19,809 bases of DNA from JAJOKK01 sp965370555 (GCA_965370555.1 CBDUVB010000031.1:1-19809), one strand, 5' to 3'. Counted from the first letter of the stretch, positions 1 through 8,513 are shown. The notes: generated by a model not told the origin, from the sequence alone. Numbers and translations are program-made.

Positions 1-573
1 ACAGAGCAGGTTCTGTACGGGATCGTGCAGGGCGGTGCGTACGAAGATCTCAGAAAGGAGAGCGCACGGATGATCGGCGAGATGCCGTTCGGTGGGTACG
101 CAATCGGGGGATCACTCGGGAAATCGAAGGAGGAGATGCACCACGTGCTCGACTGGACCATCCCCCTTCTCCCGGCGGAGAAAGCGCGGCATCTCCTCGG
201 AATCGGAGAGATAGAGGACATATTCGCCGGGGTGCGGCGAGGGGTTGACACCTTCGACTGTGCTGCTGCGACGCGCATTGCCCGCAACGGCACCGTCTTC
301 TTGAAGAGCGAACCACGCCACCGAATCAATCTACGCAACACTCGCTTTCGCGACGACCCACGGCCAATCGACGAAACCTGCGACTGCTTCACATGCCGCC
401 ATCACTCGCGCGCCTACCTGAGCCACCTCTGTCGTTCGGGTGAGTTCTCCTTCTACAGACTCGCCACGATTCACAACCTTCGCTTCCTCGTCCGGTTGAT
501 GGAGGGAATCCGCGAGGCGATCGAAAGCAATGGGCTCGATGAACTGGAAGCTGAATGGTGCACGCCTGCGTAG
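1..573 (+). CDS. tgt: Queuine/preQ1 tRNA-guanine transglycosylase, C-terminal part
   Basis: The gene is open from base 1, so only the C-terminal ~190 residues are present. Tgt swaps guanine-34 of GUN-anticodon tRNAs for preQ1, the first tRNA-bound step of queuosine synthesis, in the cytoplasm. Seen here are the substrate-loop stretch YGIVQGG-x-YEDLR, the segment GGYAIGGS, the motif LLGIGE, the catalytic-domain stretch GVDTFDC, and the zinc site C-x-C-x-x-C (CDCFTC) followed by the typical YLSHL and a histidine in TIHNL. These identify the family securely. The last residues (EAEWCTPA) are odd: the stop codon TAG belongs to an inserted palindromic repeat, and a second version of the same C-terminus, ending EQEWRD, lies 247 bp downstream. 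The protein is probably functional because all catalytic and zinc residues precede the altered tail. Confidence 0.96.
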   Translation, partial: TEQVLYGIVQGGAYEDLRKESARMIGEMPFGGYAIGGSLGKSKEEMHHVLDWTIPLLPAEKARHLLGIGEIEDIFAGVRRGVDTFDCAAATRIARNGTVFLKSEPRHRINLRNTRFRDDPRPIDETCDCFTCRHHSRAYLSHLCRSGEFSFYRLATIHNLRFLVRLMEGIREAIESNGLDELEAEWCTPA

Positions 574-712
574 CGTCGCACCTTGTGTGCGACGTCTTTC
601 CCCACGGTAGTATGGCATCCAATAGCAACACATTCTTTCGTAGCGTTGGGGGCTTGTCCCCAACGTTAATTCTACGCAACAGCTTAACGTTGCACACAAG
701 GTGCAACGCTAC
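570..712. repeat. Palindromic (REP/MITE-like) element with three hairpins
   Basis: The ends are inverted copies of each other: 570-594 matches the reverse complement of 688-712 at 23 of 25 positions. Three perfect 8-bp stems lie inside: 574-594 (CGTCGCAC, 5-nt loop), 644-665 (CGTTGGGG, 6-nt loop) and 688-708 (CGTTGCAC, 5-nt loop). All share the pattern TAGCGTYG...CTTGT or its complement. No reading frame is credible inside. The element supplies the tgt stop codon. Its design resembles the intergenic palindromes mobilised by REP-associated transposases, but no transposase is present, so the class is inferred. Confidence 0.8.
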
Positions 713-730
713 AAAAAGCAACCAAATCTT

Positions 731-814
731 TTCCTCGTCCGGTTGATGGAAGGGATCCGCGAGGCGATCGAAAGCGATGGGCTCGACGAACTGGAACAAG
801 AGTGGAGGGATTGA
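731..814 (+). pseudogene. Detached second copy of the tgt 3' end
   Basis: Bases 731-805 match 484-558 at 67 of 75 positions, and the frame runs on to a TGA at 812-814 giving the C-terminus EQEWRD. Of six codon differences from the upstream copy, four are silent and two change the residue (N/D and A/Q). That pattern is what two alleles diverging under protein-coding selection would give, so this is probably the original or an allelic tgt end separated by the palindromic element. It has no start and is not expected to be expressed. Confidence 0.85.
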
Positions 815-914
815 ATGATTGAGCGATCGGGAGAGCGGAGGATTGAGAGATTGAATCATCGGAAAATGAGGGTGTTCAATCACTCAATGATTCAATCGCT
901 AAATCACTCAATCC
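808..914. repeat. Imperfect long inverted repeat of GATTGAA-like units, possible bidirectional terminator
   Basis: Bases 808-827 pair with 895-914 at 18 of 20 positions, and GATTGAATCAT at 850-860 pairs perfectly with 888-898. Both arms are built from repeated units such as GATTGAAT, GATTGAG and their complements, with a period near 7 bp. It lies between the converging tgt and PorV-like genes, so a terminator or transcript-stabilising role is plausible; there is no clear T-run, and the role is inferred. Confidence 0.6.
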
Positions 915-921
915 TCTTTCC

Positions 922-1884
922 CTACGGCAACAGCCGCCGCAGAGAGGTTCCGAACGCACTCAGGTTGAGCCCGGAGAAGTCGATCGCTAAAGAAATGCGA
1001 TGGCTTCCGGACAAGGTCGGATGACTGATATAGGCGTAATCGATGAGGAAGCCCTCGACGTTGATCCCCAACCCCAGGGTGAGGGACATAACCCCCGACT
1101 GTGTTAGCATGCCAACACGAATGGCAAAGTTCCGAACCGGCTTGTACTCCGCCCCGGCGTGGAACTGACCCGAGAGATCGAGATCGCTCGTTACAAGGAC
1201 GATATCGGCGATCCTTGCCGACCCTCCTAAGCGCAGATTCACCCCCAGCGACTCGCTGTGCGCGCCGTAGTTCAGACCGCCAAACAGGTTCGTTGCCGTA
1301 AGGCCGAACGCCAGGTCGGTTAACCCGACCGGCCCCACGCGCATATCGGGAAAAGTCATGCGATAGGCGAGATCGAAGGCGAAACCGCTCCCACTCGCAT
1401 TCCCAACCGTCGCCGAGACATACTTAATCCGTCCGCCGAGAGAAAAATCGATCGGAAGGGCAGGTATGAAGGCGAGAGTCTTGGGATCTACACCGAATCC
1501 GAACAGGATCGCATTGCTCCCGTAGGAGAGCGTGTCCGTCGGATTGCCGCTGGCGTCGTACCCCGCGATATTCCCTGAATCGAGCATGAGAAAGCCGACT
1601 CCCCAGTTACGGAACGTCAACGAGAAGGAGCTGTAGCTCGCCACTCCCATGTGTGAGGAGTAGAACGAGCTGAAGCTGATTCCCTCAAGGTCGGAGAGCC
1701 CAGCCGGATTGTAGTAGAGGGTCTCCGCCCCTTCCGCAAGGGCAACACCAGCCCCGCCTACGCCCATTATTTGCACACCCGGTTCGATATTGAGAACCGA
1801 GATCGCGGTCTCTGTCATCCCCGTGACGTTTCCCAGCCCGACTAGAAGGAGGGCTGCCATCATCAGCACGTATAGTCTTTTCAC
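922..1884 (-). CDS. PorV/UPF0164-family outer-membrane beta-barrel protein
   Basis: A 320-residue protein with an N-terminal signal peptide (MKRLYVLMMAALLLVGLG) and then the family hallmark GVGGAGVALAEGAETLYYNPAGL at about residues 41-63; the YNPAGL box is shared by FadL-type, PorV and PorQ barrels. The rest alternates short polar turns with amphipathic strands, as expected of an outer-membrane barrel of this length. The start is GTG at 1884, chosen because GGGAGGG lies 7 bases upstream; that ribosome-binding site begins within a few bases of the stop of the preceding 984-aa gene, so the two are almost certainly cotranscribed. In Bacteroidetes PorV is the shuttle that hands CTD-bearing cargo to the cell surface; being the last gene after a run of CTD proteins suggests a similar partner role here. 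Family call firm, specific role inferred. Confidence 0.85.
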   Translation of the reverse strand: MKRLYVLMMAALLLVGLGNVTGMTETAISVLNIEPGVQIMGVGGAGVALAEGAETLYYNPAGLSDLEGISFSSFYSSHMGVASYSSFSLTFRNWGVGFLMLDSGNIAGYDASGNPTDTLSYGSNAILFGFGVDPKTLAFIPALPIDFSLGGRIKYVSATVGNASGSGFAFDLAYRMTFPDMRVGPVGLTDLAFGLTATNLFGGLNYGAHSESLGVNLRLGGSARIADIVLVTSDLDLSGQFHAGAEYKPVRNFAIRVGMLTQSGVMSLTLGLGINVEGFLIDYAYISHPTLSGSHRISLAIDFSGLNLSAFGTSLRRLLP

Positions 1885-1898
1885 TTGTTATCCCTCCC

Positions 1899-4853
1899 TT
1901 ACCTTTGAATCAGAAGCTTGAAGGTTGCTGCTGGGGGAAGCGCCCCTCCGGTGGCATTCTTTGCCGTAACCACGCAGAGGTAGAGGCCGTTTGGCAGCGG
2001 ATCACCCGCCGTTGAGACAAGCCCCCAAGCGTGCTCCGCTACACCCGCTGTCAGATCAGCTTCGTAGACCAGAGCTCCTGTGATATCGAAGATGCGCAAC
2101 TTAAGGTCTGTTGCCCCATCAGGGACTCGATAGACAAATGTAGCAGCATCACTTGCCGGGTTTGGATAGGAGTACACCATCACCGGCGGACCAACAACAA
2201 TCTGTTCTGTGTACACATTGCTCGTCTGATCGTTGCTAGCTGTCACCGTCAAGCTGACCGTGTAGGTTCCCATCGTGTCAAAGGTATGTGTCGGGTTCTT
2301 AACGGTAGTGGTTTGGCCATCACCGAAGTTCCAGCTCCAGCTTTCGATCGTTGCCTCACCGGCAGCGGTGCTCTTGTCCGTAAAGGTCACCGTATCTCCG
2401 ATATCAGGTGTCGCCGGAGAATAGTCGAAATCGGCTGTCGGTTTAGCCGCGGAGACTTCAACGTCATGAGGCACTGTGTCGGTCTGAGCGTTACTATTAG
2501 TGACGGTTAACGAAACCGTATAGGTACCAGCAGCGTTGTAAGTATGCTTCGGGTTCTGTTCACTCGAGTCCTCGGTACCATCGTCGTCAAAGTCCCAACT
2601 CCATTTTGTGATCGTTGTGCCGGTTGGGGTTGCAGATTCATCTGTGAATGTCACTTCGCCACCAACTGCTGGAGCTTCCGGTGCCCATCTGAACTCTGCC
2701 ACTGGACCCAGGTATTCACTAACCGTGATCTCAACAGGGTTGGAAACAGAGGAAGCTCCTTCGTTGTCTATTACAGTAACAAGAACGATATATGTGCCTG
2801 GGTTATCGTAAGTATGGACCGCCGTGGACTCTCCACCTTCTTCTGTATTGCCATCACCAAAGTCCCAATCATAGGATTCGACGGTTCCGTCTGCATCACT
2901 TCCTTGTGCAGTGAACGTCACTTCTTGTCCAACGTGGACTTCTGTAGTAGCTACTGGTAAACTAATTGTTGGAGCAATGTTTGAAGAAATCTCCTCCGCT
3001 GTACCATCAGTGACAGACTTTTCATACGTAACGTTGTTTTCTCTATTGAAGATGGTTGTTTCTGGTCTTACCGTTTTTCCTGCTGATGCAGTTGACGACA
3101 CTTTAATCTTGATTGTCAGTAGAACCTCGTGACCACCTTCAAGATCGCTTATTTGATTCGATCCGGTAGCGGAGATTGCCACACCCCCACTGTTAAAACC
3201 TGATAGTTCCGTTGTCGAACCAAGCTCGCTCGTCCCGAGCATCACGATGATCTCAGTGATATCCTCGGCTGTTGCTGACCCTTTATTCTTTATAACGACG
3301 GGATGGATGAACACGTCGTAGTTATTCTCGTCGATGTCTACCAAGCGAATCACCTGAACGACAGTGGTTCCCCCGCGTGGCAGATCTCCTGCGTTTATGT
3401 TTCGGTCCTCAACGATCTCCAAGCCACCACTATAGAGGGTCACCTCACTTGGATAGTTTATATCTGCAGATGCAAATGTCTGGGAAGGGGGCTCAGTGAC
3501 CTCTACCGTAGCTGAAGGTTTAAACGTGTCTCCATCGTGGACGAGTGAGCTGATGTAGTAATCAATATATAGATCGGTACTCCCATCATCTCCCACAAGA
3601 AGGCCTATGTCGATCCAAAGCCCGTCTTCGCTTAAGCCACTCGGCGATACATTATCTACGATCGTATATGTACCAGTACGCACGCGGATCTTCGCAAAAT
3701 CGCTATCCTGTGAGGTCCCCAGGTTCTTGACGTGCAGCCTTGTGATTGTTACGCCATGAGTGTTGGAATCATCATCCGCAAGATGTATTTTCTGCGTCAG
3801 ATGTTCTCCCGCATTGACAACCCCAGAGACCGGGACGGTGCTAACATCACTTGAGTGCTCGAAGCCCCCCTTGAGTAATATCTCTGGAGCCCCATCGGTT
3901 GCCCCCATCTCATAGCTGTCGTCTACGGGATCCTTTTCCCAATGGCATAAAGTAGTGATCAGACGAAGTTCGGACCCGTCTGTAATATTGGCGGGATCAG
4001 ACAATGTCACTCGAATGCTCAGGACTGCTGAACCTCCGTCATTGCCAGTGTCTGGAATGACAAATGCAGTAGGAAGGACAAACTCTTGTCCATTCTCCCC
4101 CTCAATATCTTCAGTTATTGTCGTGAACGAATGCCAAATAGCTGGATTTGTGCTGAGGTTGAACTCAAGCTTGGCGAGGCTTTCATATACTGCGTTTCCC
4201 AGGTTCTTAACCTTCAGCTTGGTAATAGTCACATCCTGTGCATTGGCATCTCTATCCTCTAGCAGTATCTGTTGAACCGTCTTGGTATCACCTGCAGTTA
4301 GAATCCCGGCATTCGCAGCTTGATCTTCCACCGTCTCTAGGCCTGCCTTGCGGACTACCTCTTGAGCCCCGTCAGTGATCCAATCCGTGCTTGCGCTGTC
4401 TCCATCAAGCAAGTAGTGAACTCTTACCCTCGTTCGGAGGGTGTGTTTGTCAGCTACATCCTCTTTGCCAGGAAGTGACAAACGAATCTGCAAGCTCTCG
4501 TTTCCGCCGCTGGGCACCATGAACGAGTCTGTCATCCCTATCGTGACCCCCCCGCTAGAGAATCCAGCTAGGTTGGCGGTACTCCCGTAAACGATGAATG
4601 CTTCATTCAAGATCTCCAGTTTTGCCACTGAAGTACGAGGTGCTGTTCCGGAGTTTTCTACCGTGACCGCTGTGATGACCATTGTAGAGTTACTACCGTT
4701 CGCGATCGCGATTCTTTGTACAACGACGCTATCGGTTGGGTTTAGGTTGCCTTGATCGACATCCTGGTCGGTAAACGTGATAGCGCCAAAAGCGGGAAGG
4801 CAAATGATGATAGAAACAGTTACGAATCCTAACAAGCGCTTTCTAAGGGTCAT
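1899..4853 (-). CDS. Secreted protein: four ~150-aa repeats, three PKD domains, FlgD-Ig-like CTD
   Basis: 984 residues. A signal peptide (to about residue 23, AFG before ITF) is followed by four tandem repeats at about 24-171, 172-329, 330-477 and 478-626, each opening with GLE-x-VED or similar, then VQ-I-L-D-D, V-T-I and K-N-L-G, and the first, second and fourth closing near TDGA-E. Three PKD domains follow at about 627-713, 716-801 and 804-888, with WDFGDG / WDFDDDG / WNFGDG and HTY/HTF-x-x-x-GTY signatures. The last ~94 residues are a beta-sandwich CTD (YSYPNPAS, LRIFDITGALVYE, LPNGLYLCVV) ending FKLLIQR. It is most likely exposed on or released from the cell surface and may act as an adhesin or scaffold; no enzyme motif is seen. 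It is a paralogue of the next upstream gene. AAGGAGG sits 4 bases before the ATG. Confidence 0.88.
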   Translation of the reverse strand: MTLRKRLLGFVTVSIIICLPAFGAITFTDQDVDQGNLNPTDSVVVQRIAIANGSNSTMVITAVTVENSGTAPRTSVAKLEILNEAFIVYGSTANLAGFSSGGVTIGMTDSFMVPSGGNESLQIRLSLPGKEDVADKHTLRTRVRVHYLLDGDSASTDWITDGAQEVVRKAGLETVEDQAANAGILTAGDTKTVQQILLEDRDANAQDVTITKLKVKNLGNAVYESLAKLEFNLSTNPAIWHSFTTITEDIEGENGQEFVLPTAFVIPDTGNDGGSAVLSIRVTLSDPANITDGSELRLITTLCHWEKDPVDDSYEMGATDGAPEILLKGGFEHSSDVSTVPVSGVVNAGEHLTQKIHLADDDSNTHGVTITRLHVKNLGTSQDSDFAKIRVRTGTYTIVDNVSPSGLSEDGLWIDIGLLVGDDGSTDLYIDYYISSLVHDGDTFKPSATVEVTEPPSQTFASADINYPSEVTLYSGGLEIVEDRNINAGDLPRGGTTVVQVIRLVDIDENNYDVFIHPVVIKNKGSATAEDITEIIVMLGTSELGSTTELSGFNSGGVAISATGSNQISDLEGGHEVLLTIKIKVSSTASAGKTVRPETTIFNRENNVTYEKSVTDGTAEEISSNIAPTISLPVATTEVHVGQEVTFTAQGSDADGTVESYDWDFGDGNTEEGGESTAVHTYDNPGTYIVLVTVIDNEGASSVSNPVEITVSEYLGPVAEFRWAPEAPAVGGEVTFTDESATPTGTTITKWSWDFDDDGTEDSSEQNPKHTYNAAGTYTVSLTVTNSNAQTDTVPHDVEVSAAKPTADFDYSPATPDIGDTVTFTDKSTAAGEATIESWSWNFGDGQTTTVKNPTHTFDTMGTYTVSLTVTASNDQTSNVYTEQIVVGPPVMVYSYPNPASDAATFVYRVPDGATDLKLRIFDITGALVYEADLTAGVAEHAWGLVSTAGDPLPNGLYLCVVTAKNATGGALPPAATFKLLIQR

Positions 4854-4886
4854 GAAACCTCCTTACACCCAGATCATGGCGTATTG

Positions 4887-4915
4887 ATAATACGATTAGC
4901 AGTATTTGGGGACAA
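4887..4915 (-). promoter_or_regulatory. Probable sigma-70 promoter for the 984-aa gene
   Basis: On the - strand TTGTCC (4915-4910) and TATTAT (4892-4887) are separated by exactly 17 bases. Transcription would start near 4880, leaving a leader of about 27 bases that contains the strong AAGGAGG. The 984-aa gene and the PorV-like gene may therefore form their own two-gene transcript. Confidence 0.5.
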
Positions 4916-5086
4916 TGGAGCTTCGTCATTGCATGAGTATCCCTTTGTCAGGCATTGAATGGATATGTGTCCCCTGGGCAAGCTGTCAGAAGCCTGAGCT
5001 CGAGATGATGAAAAACTAATCTGTCCGTATCTGTTACATTCGTTACGTTGCTCTCCGATCATCTCCCTCTCGGAAGCCCGACCGGG

Positions 5087-8000
5087 CTACCGGAGAATGG
5101 CCAGCTTGCGTACGTCTGTGAGAACCCACCGATCGCCGATTTGAAGCCAGACACGATAGAGATAAGCACCGTTTGCCAAGAACGCACCATCTTCACTCTG
5201 AGTGTGCCAGATCAGCGTGGTTCCAGCTTCCTCGCCTTGGTAGACCAGTCGGCCCGAGAGGTCGTATATCGCCACTCGTATGCGTTCAACCTGCCAGGCG
5301 GTTTCCCCTTCCACAACGAATGTCGTTGTGTTCACATCTCTTATGGGATTGGGAACGTTCTTGATCTCAAGCGTGCTCTTTGGCACTGAAATCTCAGCGG
5401 GTAAAGGCGGCAGGCCTTGGGAGACAGTTCCTTCTGCCATGAGGCCATAAGTATGCGATGCCTCAGTCGGTGACATCTGGTCTATGGACAACATCAAGCT
5501 CAAGTCATCGACCAAGGCCTTGGCCCAGTAGCCCATCCACGGGGTCAACGTCTCCGCCGAAAAATAGGCGCTGTCGTCGTAGCCATAAAGGTCATCGACC
5601 ACCCATCCGGCAGAGACGGCTTCATCCCAGGTTTTAGTGACTGCGCCATGGGTAACTTCGATATCTGTCTTGTTGTGATTCCATGGCGTTCCAATCTGAT
5701 GCCAACCAGCAGGGGAAAAGTTGATCGTCACATCCCATGTCACGTCGCAGCCGGTCACATCGATTGTTGCTCCTCCATGTGGTACGTATAGCCAGTAACC
5801 ATGAACTGGTGAGACCTGCCCGCCCTCTTCATACAAGCTGGAGGCTGCATCCCACCACCACAGCGGAGCGTCGACATCATCACCGATAACCAGCGCTGCG
5901 TCATCCGGGACGCAGTGTAATGGAACAGAGATCAACTGCCAGCCGCCATCGAAGAAATGTGAGATCGTCCTTGGCGTTCCGGAGTATGCCATCACCGCCA
6001 CCTGATCGGTGTCAGATAGTCCGTAACTATCCGTCACGGTCAATGCGAGGATGAACTCGCCAGGAACCAGCGGTACGAACCGAAGCTGACACGACTCTGC
6101 ATTGATCAAGTGCGCGATAGCGCTGTGGCTCAGTGGGGCACGCTCAATTGCCCACTGGAACGTAATCGGATCGCCCGAAGGATCGTAGGACAGACACCCA
6201 TCGAGTACGACCTCTTCTCCCACCAGGGCCGTCTTCGAGTCACCAGCGACCGCAACAGGCGCACCATTTTCGGGTCGCACCGTGATATCAACCGTATCGT
6301 CACTCACGCCTCCATTGTTGTCTGTCACCGTAACCTGGACATGGAAAGTTCCCGCCGTATTGAACTGATGGCGAGCGTTAAGAGCGCCGTCAAGCCATGT
6401 ATTTCCATCGCCGAAGTTCCAATCGTAGGAGTCTATCGTCCCACCATCAGGATCGTAGGCGTTAGCAGTGAACTCCACCTCATCACCAACAAAGATCTCT
6501 GTCTCAGAGGGGAAAAGCTCCACAGTAGGTAGCAGGTTCACGATCACTTCTGGCTGACCATCAATGGCGATCTTCTCGTAGGTCACCCCATTCTCGCGAT
6601 GGATCACGCGTGTTCGAAGTTCGATCGTCCTTCCCGGCACCGCGTCATCGGCTATGAGTACAGCTACAGTGAGCGTAACCGAGTGTCCCCCTGGCAGATC
6701 GCCTATTAAGTAGGGATCGAGAGGAATCTGCACCCCCCCTTCATTGAATCCGACAAGCGCATCGCCTGAGACCACTCCAGCCGGCTGTCCGTCAAGGAGG
6801 ATCGCGAGTGCCTCGACATCCCTCTCCGTTGCGTCGCCCAGATTCTTGATGACCATCGGCTGTAGCGTCACGTCAAAGTTATCATCATCGATGTCGGTCA
6901 GAAGCACCTCTTGTACTAGATATCCACGCCCCCGCACCAGCTCGCCAGGGTCAAGTGGAGGATTGACCTCTTCGGCTAACAGGCCTTGGTCTTGGACGAT
7001 TTCCAACCCGCCATTATACAAGGTGAGAAGTGCAGGGTAGTCGATCCATTTAGTGGGAAAATCGTCGCCACTCTCCCACGCTGTAAGCCTAACCCTTGGC
7101 CTGAATGTACGCTCCTCAAATTGGACCGGGTCGGAAAAGTAGTACTCGATCTCAAGCTGCGAAGCCGTATCATCATCAACAGTTGGCACGGGCGGAGCCA
7201 ACGTTAAATCGGCGTCCAATCCTACGGTGTTGAAGTCATCAAGATCGAGAATGCCCAAGCCGAGATCGGGGATCTCAATCTCATACGCCCCGATGCGAAT
7301 CACGATCTTGTCCAGATCGGAGCCTGGCAGCGTGCCCAGGTTCTGAAGTTCTATCCTTTGAATATCCGCATCGTCATTATTCCACTGATCCTTGTCTTCC
7401 AGGTGAATCCGCTGAGTGATCACTTCGCCGCCGTGTGTGACCCGAGAAGGGGGAACGCTGCTCATGTCGTAGACGATCTCCAAGCCACCCTTGTGCAGCA
7501 CCTCTGGGGCAAGATCGGTGACCTCCGATTCGTAGACCTCGCCGTTCTCCTCGTGGAAGATCGTCGCACGTAATTGCAACGTCTGACCATTGGTTATGAA
7601 AGTGGGCGCTCGCAATGTAACCCGAATCACCAACTCCTCTGTGGTGTCATCATTGACAGTAAAGTTCAATGCTGTCGGCCAAGCTCCCCATGCGCCATTC
7701 CATGAATCGCTTCCAAGCTCAAAATTCACATTAGCAATCACCGTAGCGGCATTGGCTGAGCCAAGGTTTTCCAGCGTTATCCGATCGATTGTCACGTCAT
7801 GAATGTTCACATCATTATCAGCCAGCTTAACCTTCTGAACGATGGCTTGCTCGTTTGCGGAGATTATCCCGCCATCAAAGCCGAGATCCTGTACCACCTC
7901 AAGGCCAGCGGCTCGAACAACCTCGGCTGACCCATCTTGAACCCAACCTGATGAGAACGGAGTTCCATTCTGCACATAATGGAAGCGAACCTCTGTCTGG

Positions 8001-8422
8001 ATTGTGCTCCAATCCACTACTGCGACACCAACAACAAGGCGGATTTTTAGAGTGGCAGTCCCATGCGCAGGGATCTTGAACTGACCTGGTAATGTAACGG
8101 TGACCCCGCCCGAAGTGAAGCCCGCCAGGTTCACTTCCACCCCGGCAACAGGAGGAACACCCAGCCGTTCTAGCTCGACTTCGAGCCTTGTGAAGGCGGA
8201 CGCTTGTGCAGTTCCTATATTGCGCACAGTGACAGCGGTAATCGCGACTTCCTCGGAAGCGTCTCCGTGGATGGTGATCTCTTGGACGATCGCCTCATCT
8301 TGCGGATTCAGATTCCCAGCACCAATATTGTTATCGGTAAAAGTCGGTTGTCCAAAAGCACATGCTGTACTGAGGAACAAGAAGAATATGAAGAGCCCCA
8401 CTGTTCGTCTCCGTTTCCGCAT
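5087..8422 (-). CDS. Secreted protein: four ~150-aa repeats, PKD, REJ/PKD-like, GW/GYW module, CTD
   Basis: 1111 residues. Signal peptide MRKRRRTVGLFIFFLFLSTA with likely cleavage after AFG; a cysteine at 21 is a poor lipobox, so signal peptidase I is preferred. Four repeats of the same family as in the 984-aa neighbour occupy about 24-172, 173-312, 313-471 and 472-630 (GLEVVQD, GLEIVYD, GLEIVQD openings). A PKD domain (YDWNFGDGNTW) follows at 631-717, a second REJ/PKD-like domain (DGCLSYDPSGDPITFQW, FVPLVPGEF) at 719-813, then a ~160-aa two-part module (GWQLISVPL ... GYW, GWHQIGTPW ... GYW) at about 818-980. The CTD spans ~1015-1111 (NVPNPIRD, VAIYDLSGRLVY, FLANGAYLYRVW) and ends RKLAILR. 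No catalytic motif was found. The ATG has AAGGAGG five bases upstream. Its front half matches the 984-aa protein and its back half the 1334-aa protein, as if assembled from both. Confidence 0.88.
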   Translation of the reverse strand: MRKRRRTVGLFIFFLFLSTACAFGQPTFTDNNIGAGNLNPQDEAIVQEITIHGDASEEVAITAVTVRNIGTAQASAFTRLEVELERLGVPPVAGVEVNLAGFTSGGVTVTLPGQFKIPAHGTATLKIRLVVGVAVVDWSTIQTEVRFHYVQNGTPFSSGWVQDGSAEVVRAAGLEVVQDLGFDGGIISANEQAIVQKVKLADNDVNIHDVTIDRITLENLGSANAATVIANVNFELGSDSWNGAWGAWPTALNFTVNDDTTEELVIRVTLRAPTFITNGQTLQLRATIFHEENGEVYESEVTDLAPEVLHKGGLEIVYDMSSVPPSRVTHGGEVITQRIHLEDKDQWNNDDADIQRIELQNLGTLPGSDLDKIVIRIGAYEIEIPDLGLGILDLDDFNTVGLDADLTLAPPVPTVDDDTASQLEIEYYFSDPVQFEERTFRPRVRLTAWESGDDFPTKWIDYPALLTLYNGGLEIVQDQGLLAEEVNPPLDPGELVRGRGYLVQEVLLTDIDDDNFDVTLQPMVIKNLGDATERDVEALAILLDGQPAGVVSGDALVGFNEGGVQIPLDPYLIGDLPGGHSVTLTVAVLIADDAVPGRTIELRTRVIHRENGVTYEKIAIDGQPEVIVNLLPTVELFPSETEIFVGDEVEFTANAYDPDGGTIDSYDWNFGDGNTWLDGALNARHQFNTAGTFHVQVTVTDNNGGVSDDTVDITVRPENGAPVAVAGDSKTALVGEEVVLDGCLSYDPSGDPITFQWAIERAPLSHSAIAHLINAESCQLRFVPLVPGEFILALTVTDSYGLSDTDQVAVMAYSGTPRTISHFFDGGWQLISVPLHCVPDDAALVIGDDVDAPLWWWDAASSLYEEGGQVSPVHGYWLYVPHGGATIDVTGCDVTWDVTINFSPAGWHQIGTPWNHNKTDIEVTHGAVTKTWDEAVSAGWVVDDLYGYDDSAYFSAETLTPWMGYWAKALVDDLSLMLSIDQMSPTEASHTYGLMAEGTVSQGLPPLPAEISVPKSTLEIKNVPNPIRDVNTTTFVVEGETAWQVERIRVAIYDLSGRLVYQGEEAGTTLIWHTQSEDGAFLANGAYLYRVWLQIGDRWVLTDVRKLAILR

Positions 8423-8479
8423 CTCCGCCTCCTTAATCTAGTTCCTCAATGTTAGATACGGCTGTTTCATACAATTCGC

Positions 8480-8513
8480 ATTATACACAGAAGCGTTCTG
8501 TATTTCTGTAATG
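8480..8513 (-). promoter_or_regulatory. Promoter with upstream motif and overlapping palindrome, for the 1111-aa gene
   Basis: On the - strand a perfect TATAAT (8485-8480), preceded by TGTG, lies 58 bases before the ATG. A 10-mer CATTACAGAA (8513-8504) lies 18 bases upstream of it, and the perfect 6-bp palindrome ACAGAA-CGC-TTCTGT (8501-8487) fills the spacer. The same 10-mer, an AGAAC and GTATA-x-T occur at identical spacing before the 1067-aa gene. There is no good -35 box, which suggests an activator or a non-housekeeping sigma factor; the palindrome may be an operator. Confidence 0.55.

Noticed and set aside
389..883. Minus-strand frame of 164 codons over the tgt end and repeats
   Set aside because: It is antisense to tgt and reads through the duplicated segment and the GATTGAA-like repeat, giving monotonous SLNHS-like residues.
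4910..4974. GGGGACA and TGTCCCC pair as another copy of the GGGGACATAA repeat
   Set aside because: Only 7 bases match; the flanking bases of the family are absent, and the first part is better explained as a -35 box.
5075..5088. GC-rich inverted repeat AGCCCG-AC-CGGGCT over the stop of the 1111-aa gene, as a terminator
   Set aside because: The stem is only 5-6 bp with a very small loop, overlaps the stop codon and is not followed by a T-run on the - strand.
8358..8362. Cysteine at residue 21 of the 1111-aa protein as a lipobox
   Set aside because: Ser at -3 is a poor lipobox and the following AFG-Q is a good signal peptidase I site, as in the paralogue, which has no cysteine there.
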